This document shows, piece after piece, positions 30,066 to 33,015 of a stretch of 33,015 nt of DNA (positions within the stretch are counted from its first letter, which is position 1; each line of letters starts with the position of its first letter). The DNA is from a virus, in IMG/VR virus record IMGVR_UViG_3300036978_000557, positions 1 to 33,015 of that record. The stretch is one strand, 5' to 3'. A model generated the notes under the pieces. That model made no database searches. It was not told the DNA's origin and worked only from the letters and a program-made list of their open reading frames with translations. A program made the position numbers and the translations under genes.

Positions 30066-32567
30066 TCAATAGGGCACGCCATCGGCGTCGGGCACATAGG
30101 CGGGGAGCACGTCCACCACGGGTTCGGATGGGGGTGGCGCATATTTTGGCGGGTCGGTGATCCGCGCGCCTCGCGGGGGGACGGCGTGTTTTTTCTGCGC
30201 GGCGGACGGGTGCCACACCCAGCAGCGCCTCGCGCCCGTTGTCCGCTTGACCCACCCAAAGCGGATCATGGCGAGGCCGATGTTGGTACCGTTGGGCCTC
30301 GCGGCCCCGAAGCAAAGCGCCGCCACTTTTTCGAGCAAGTCCGATGCGCTCCACTCGGTGTTGCTGTGCTTGACGATCACCTGGTACACCGCGTCTTCGA
30401 CGCTGTCGTCGGCGAGGTACTGCTGGTTGCGGACTCCGATCTCCGTCTGCTCCGCAGCTGTCGGCCACCAGTGGACGCCCGCTGTGATCTTAGCGTCCGC
30501 CTCTGCCCACAGCTGCGGAGCAACCGCCTTGACCCGTGCGAGGTCGATGCGTCCGCTGCGTACCTCGAGCGTCCAAAACCGGCGGTTTTCGCTGCTGCGG
30601 TCCACAAGGTAGAGTTTGACGTTGGTGTTGCCAAAAAACACGCATTGCCTTGGGATATCTTCAAGCTCGGTGCCGTGCATCCTCACGCCGGTGTCGCGGC
30701 GGCGGTCGATAAAAGTCATATATTCGACGTGGTTTTTCCACGTCGGCATTTCTGCCATTTCGTGGATCAAGTAGTTCGGGAGCACCATAATGCTACGCTT
30801 TTCGTCTTGCGGAACCGGTGCCGGGTTGAACCACGACTCATCCGGGCACAACGCGCGCAACAGCTCCGTCTTGCCCTCGCCGCCATCGGCGGCGTAAAGC
30901 ACCAGCATCGAGTCCGCTTTGCTGCCCGGCTTGCGAGCTCGCACCACGGCGCTCATCATCCACCACATGAGGCAGCGCGCGTTGTAGGCGTCCTCGGTGA
31001 CGTCCGGTGCGGCTCCAAACAGAGCGCGGGCTTCGTCGCTGAAACGCTCGGTGCCGTCCCACGACAGCGAGTCGAAGTAGTCGGTGATCGGGTTGCGCTG
31101 GTCCTCGGCAGCGCGGGCATAGATGGCCTCGCGGGTGTCGCCGGCTGTCGGGTGGACGTCCTGGGCGTCTAGCTGCACGCGGATCTCCCTCGACAGCGCG
31201 TCGGTGAGCGGTGACGACTTGCCCTCCGACTCCACCATCACCCGCCGCTTGAAACTATCGGTCCAGAACATCGCATCGAACGGCGGCATCGACAGCGCCC
31301 GCACAACGTTCCCGAATGTGGACTCGGGTCGGTTGTTGGAGTTCGTTCGCAGGCCACCTTGCTGGGCCTGCTGAGCACGTTGGGCCTGCTGGGCCTGCTT
31401 GGCGGCGGCGTCCGCTGCGCGAGCTGCTGCGCGGGTGTGCTGAGTCATTGCCGCGACTGCGGAGCGGCGGGCGTTGGTCGCGTTGAGTCCCACGCCGATG
31501 GTGCTTGCGTGGCGCATAGCGAGCGCGGTTAGGACGCCGACGTCGAGCACTCCCGATGCAAGGAGCGCGGCGAGGTAGGCGCGACCATCGGAGCCCCGCG
31601 ACAGCGCGTCGAGGTTGGGGTCGTTGTTGTGCGCGGCGATGGTCTCGACGTCGCCGGCCTCGACGTCGCTGTGTGGAGCGTCGGCGGCAAGCGTCGGCGT
31701 CCTCTTGCGGAAAGCTCCGGCGATGCTCGCGCCGACGTCCTCGGAGGCACCGGCCTGCAAGCCACGGCTAAACGCGCTGCTGTGGTCCTTAGAGCCCTCG
31801 CTGGACCACTGCGACTGGACGTGCGCGAACACTGCCAGGGCGACCGCAGGGGCCAGAGAGCGCGCCCCAACCCGCAGGCCTGCCCGATACCCTTGCGCGT
31901 TGGCAACGTCGTTGCGTTTGCCGCGTGGGGTGCCCAGCAGCAGGGCGGCGACCTCGTCGAGCGCGTCGAGCGACTCCGGCGAGGTCTCGACGTCGGCGTA
32001 GTCGTCAAGCTCCACCGGGTGCGCGGCGTGTTGGTGGGTGGCGTTGTAGCGGGGGAGCAGCGCGTGGTACGCCATCGGCAGCTCGGCGAGCTGCGCGCGA
32101 GGTGGCGGCACGCAGTCAAAGTGGATGCAGCTGTACCCGGAGTTGCTGCGAACATCGAACCCGGCGATGCCCAACACCGCCGAATCGAACCCCAGCGCCA
32201 TGTCCTCAGTATCTGGGTACTGAAACCACAGGTGAAACCCACCGCCGCTGGTCTCATCGCGGTAGGTCTCTGGTAGGGTCCATCCGACGCGCGCGAACAC
32301 CTCGGCAGCAACGAGGCCCTGCTCGGGCTTGGTGTCGAAATCCAGCATCACCACCCCATCGCAAACCGCGATGGAGGGGATGGCGTTCGGCCAGCTGGTC
32401 CACCAGTTGCGGATCACAGTCGGATCCTGCGTGGCGTTTTTCCACCCGTTCGGGGTGCGCGGTTTTTTATTGTCGCCACACGGGAAGACCCAGTAGCCGT
32501 TGCTCGCGGCCTCGAGGGCGACGTCGAGGCGTGGACGGTTGCGGGTCTGCGGGGTAAGAGTATTCAT
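30066..32567 (-). CDS. Primase-polymerase/VirE-like helicase
   Basis: This 833-residue protein probably starts replication. The N-terminal prim-pol domain has DFD (D76, D78), SGGGFHLWF (H112) and DVRSNSGY (D138). A middle linker contains Gln/Ala repeats (391-403). The C-terminal ATPase domain resembles virulence-associated E/D5-type helicases, with a Walker A DGGEGKT (561-567), NYLIHEMAEM (E603), FFGNTN (645-650) and NRRFW (R662, R663). The ATG at 32567 is chosen over an upstream ATG because it follows AAGG and begins just before the conserved domain. It is the second gene of the leftward unit, after the RHH protein. Confidence 0.8.
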   Translation of the reverse strand: MNTLTPQTRNRPRLDVALEAASNGYWVFPCGDNKKPRTPNGWKNATQDPTVIRNWWTSWPNAIPSIAVCDGVVMLDFDTKPEQGLVAAEVFARVGWTLPETYRDETSGGGFHLWFQYPDTEDMALGFDSAVLGIAGFDVRSNSGYSCIHFDCVPPPRAQLAELPMAYHALLPRYNATHQHAAHPVELDDYADVETSPESLDALDEVAALLLGTPRGKRNDVANAQGYRAGLRVGARSLAPAVALAVFAHVQSQWSSEGSKDHSSAFSRGLQAGASEDVGASIAGAFRKRTPTLAADAPHSDVEAGDVETIAAHNNDPNLDALSRGSDGRAYLAALLASGVLDVGVLTALAMRHASTIGVGLNATNARRSAVAAMTQHTRAAARAADAAAKQAQQAQRAQQAQQGGLRTNSNNRPESTFGNVVRALSMPPFDAMFWTDSFKRRVMVESEGKSSPLTDALSREIRVQLDAQDVHPTAGDTREAIYARAAEDQRNPITDYFDSLSWDGTERFSDEARALFGAAPDVTEDAYNARCLMWWMMSAVVRARKPGSKADSMLVLYAADGGEGKTELLRALCPDESWFNPAPVPQDEKRSIMVLPNYLIHEMAEMPTWKNHVEYMTFIDRRRDTGVRMHGTELEDIPRQCVFFGNTNVKLYLVDRSSENRRFWTLEVRSGRIDLARVKAVAPQLWAEADAKITAGVHWWPTAAEQTEIGVRNQQYLADDSVEDAVYQVIVKHSNTEWSASDLLEKVAALCFGAARPNGTNIGLAMIRFGWVKRTTGARRCWVWHPSAAQKKHAVPPRGARITDPPKYAPPPSEPVVDVLPAYVPDADGVPY

Positions 32568-32596
32568 CACTGCCTTGGTTGTGCGAGGTGGTTGAA

Positions 32597-32648
32597 GTGG
32601 CCGGTGGCAGCGTGGTGGCTGTCCCGGCCACGCCCCTTTTTTGGGGCT
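32597..32648 (-). repeat. Two hairpins between RHH and primase genes
   Basis: GTGGCCGG (32597-32604) pairs with CCGGCCAC (32624-32631), extended by GGCAGC/GCTGTC after one bulged T. Next to it GCCCC/GGGGC (32633-32637, 32643-32647) enclose a six-base T-loop on the + strand. No U-run follows in leftward transcription, so these are not clear terminators. They may stabilise mRNA or regulate the primase gene. Confidence 0.55.
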
Positions 32649-32808
32649 AAGAACGTGGTAGAACGAGCACGCCACGCAAGACAAGCTCGAGCACGCGAGA
32701 GAAGTTCTGACCGCTTGAGGTTGTGAGCGCCTGAAGCTGCGCGCGGATCACAGGGTCAAACGTGACAGCGACAACAGGGCGGGTGCGTTTTGCAGTGGTG
32801 GTAGGCAT
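32647..32808 (-). CDS. Ribbon-helix-helix DNA-binding protein
   Basis: This 53-residue protein starts at ATG 32808 and has the Arc/CopG plan: a strand (RPVVAVTF), a helix (DPVIRAQLQALTTS), a turn (SGQN), a second helix (FSRVLELVLRGVLV). Such proteins bind short DNA repeats as dimers. It is the first gene in the leftward unit, right beside the CCCGTA iterons, so it is a natural candidate to bind them. It has no Shine-Dalgarno; a promoter-like element just upstream would give a leaderless mRNA. No metal-binding domain is present. Confidence 0.65.
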   Translation of the reverse strand: MPTTTAKRTRPVVAVTFDPVIRAQLQALTTSSGQNFSRVLELVLRGVLVLPRS

Positions 32809-32814
32809 GTAGGG

Positions 32815-32843
32815 AGTATTACACGCGGTCGAAACCTCAGCAA
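32815..32843 (-). promoter_or_regulatory. Candidate early leftward promoter for leaderless mRNA
   Basis: On the - strand TTGCTG (32838-32843) and AATACT (32815-32820) are 17 bases apart, with an extended TG before the -10. The predicted start falls near the ATG at 32808, which lacks a ribosome binding site. The iteron module begins about 54 bases upstream. Both hexamers are weak matches. Confidence 0.35.
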
Positions 32844-32896
32844 GCGGCCTCGGCAATCCTCGAGAGTGTTTATTCTGACGGGCCTGTCACTTTCCA

Positions 32897-32975
32897 CGCC
32901 TTACGGGTTTGATACGGGTTTGAAACGGGGTTTGGCAGGTTGGAGCGCGATGTTTACGGGTTACGGGTTTTTTGC
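32897..32975 (-). repeat. Right copy of the genome-end inverted repeat with CCCGTA iterons
   Basis: This is the reverse-complement partner of the left module. The 35-bp block (32897-32931) has one mismatch to 169-203. The 23-bp block (32953-32975) is identical to 125-147. The 21-bp spacer is unrelated in sequence. On the - strand CCCGTA sites mirror those on the left, again with an 11-bp step in the inner block. It lies just upstream of the RHH gene. The remaining 40 bases to the end show only C-rich DNA. Confidence 0.85.
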
Positions 32976-33015
32976 TCAGTACCTCTTGGAGAGCACCCCT
33001 ACACAACCCCACCCC

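Noticed and set aside
29970-31172. 400-residue + strand open frame
   Set aside because: It is antisense to the primase-helicase, whose motifs are clear.
1-33015. Terminal inverted repeats of a protein-primed linear genome
   Set aside because: The inverted copies lie inside the ends, have unmatched outer bases, and the polymerase is family A, not the protein-primed family B type.

Overview
The window reads as the complete or nearly complete genome of a tailed double-stranded DNA phage with siphovirus-like architecture. A large and small terminase, portal, capsid-type protein, neck and tail genes, a 623-residue tape measure, tail-tip proteins, lysis genes and a replication set are all present. 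The DNA is GC-rich, genes overlap or nearly touch, and no cellular gene, tRNA, CRISPR array, insertion sequence, integrase or CI-like repressor is seen. The host cannot be named from sequence. The lack of lysogeny genes suggests, but does not prove, a virulent phage.

Layout: genes from 237 to 20745 lie on the + strand. In order these are a RuvC-like nuclease, small and large terminase, portal, probable scaffold, probable major capsid protein, several small virion proteins, a connector-like protein, a glycine-rich adhesin-like protein, tail terminator and tube candidates, a probable tail assembly chaperone with a -1 frameshift, two gp10-like genes, the tape measure, two large tail-tip proteins and a one-span holin-like protein. 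Genes from 32808 back to 20730 lie on the - strand. In transcription order these are a ribbon-helix-helix protein, a primase-polymerase/helicase, small proteins, a lipoprotein, a Cas4/RecB-like nuclease fused in frame to a second protein, an SNF2-like helicase, a decayed HNH protein, a probable ssDNA-binding protein, a family A DNA polymerase, two tandem related small proteins, a winged-helix protein, a 48-residue protein and an amidase endolysin. The two transcription units run toward each other and overlap by 16 bp at 20730-20745.

The strongest non-coding signal is at the two ends. Positions 125-203 and 32897-32975 are inverted copies of one 79-bp module: a 23-bp block, a 21-bp unrelated spacer and a 35-bp block. 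They carry repeated CCCGTA motifs, three of them at 11-bp spacing. Outside the left copy are short TATAG tandem repeats, G-runs able to form a quadruplex, and a 16-bp inverted repeat. If the genome is circular or circularises, this becomes a symmetric region between the divergent transcription units, and it is the best candidate for the replication origin and/or main control region.

Several genes were placed by hand: the 59-residue protein at 6770-6949, the 48-residue protein at 21218-21364 and the 56-residue lipoprotein at 29162-29332. Many starts were moved inward to sites with a ribosome binding site or stop/start overlap. Functional calls rest on motif recognition and gene order, with no database search.
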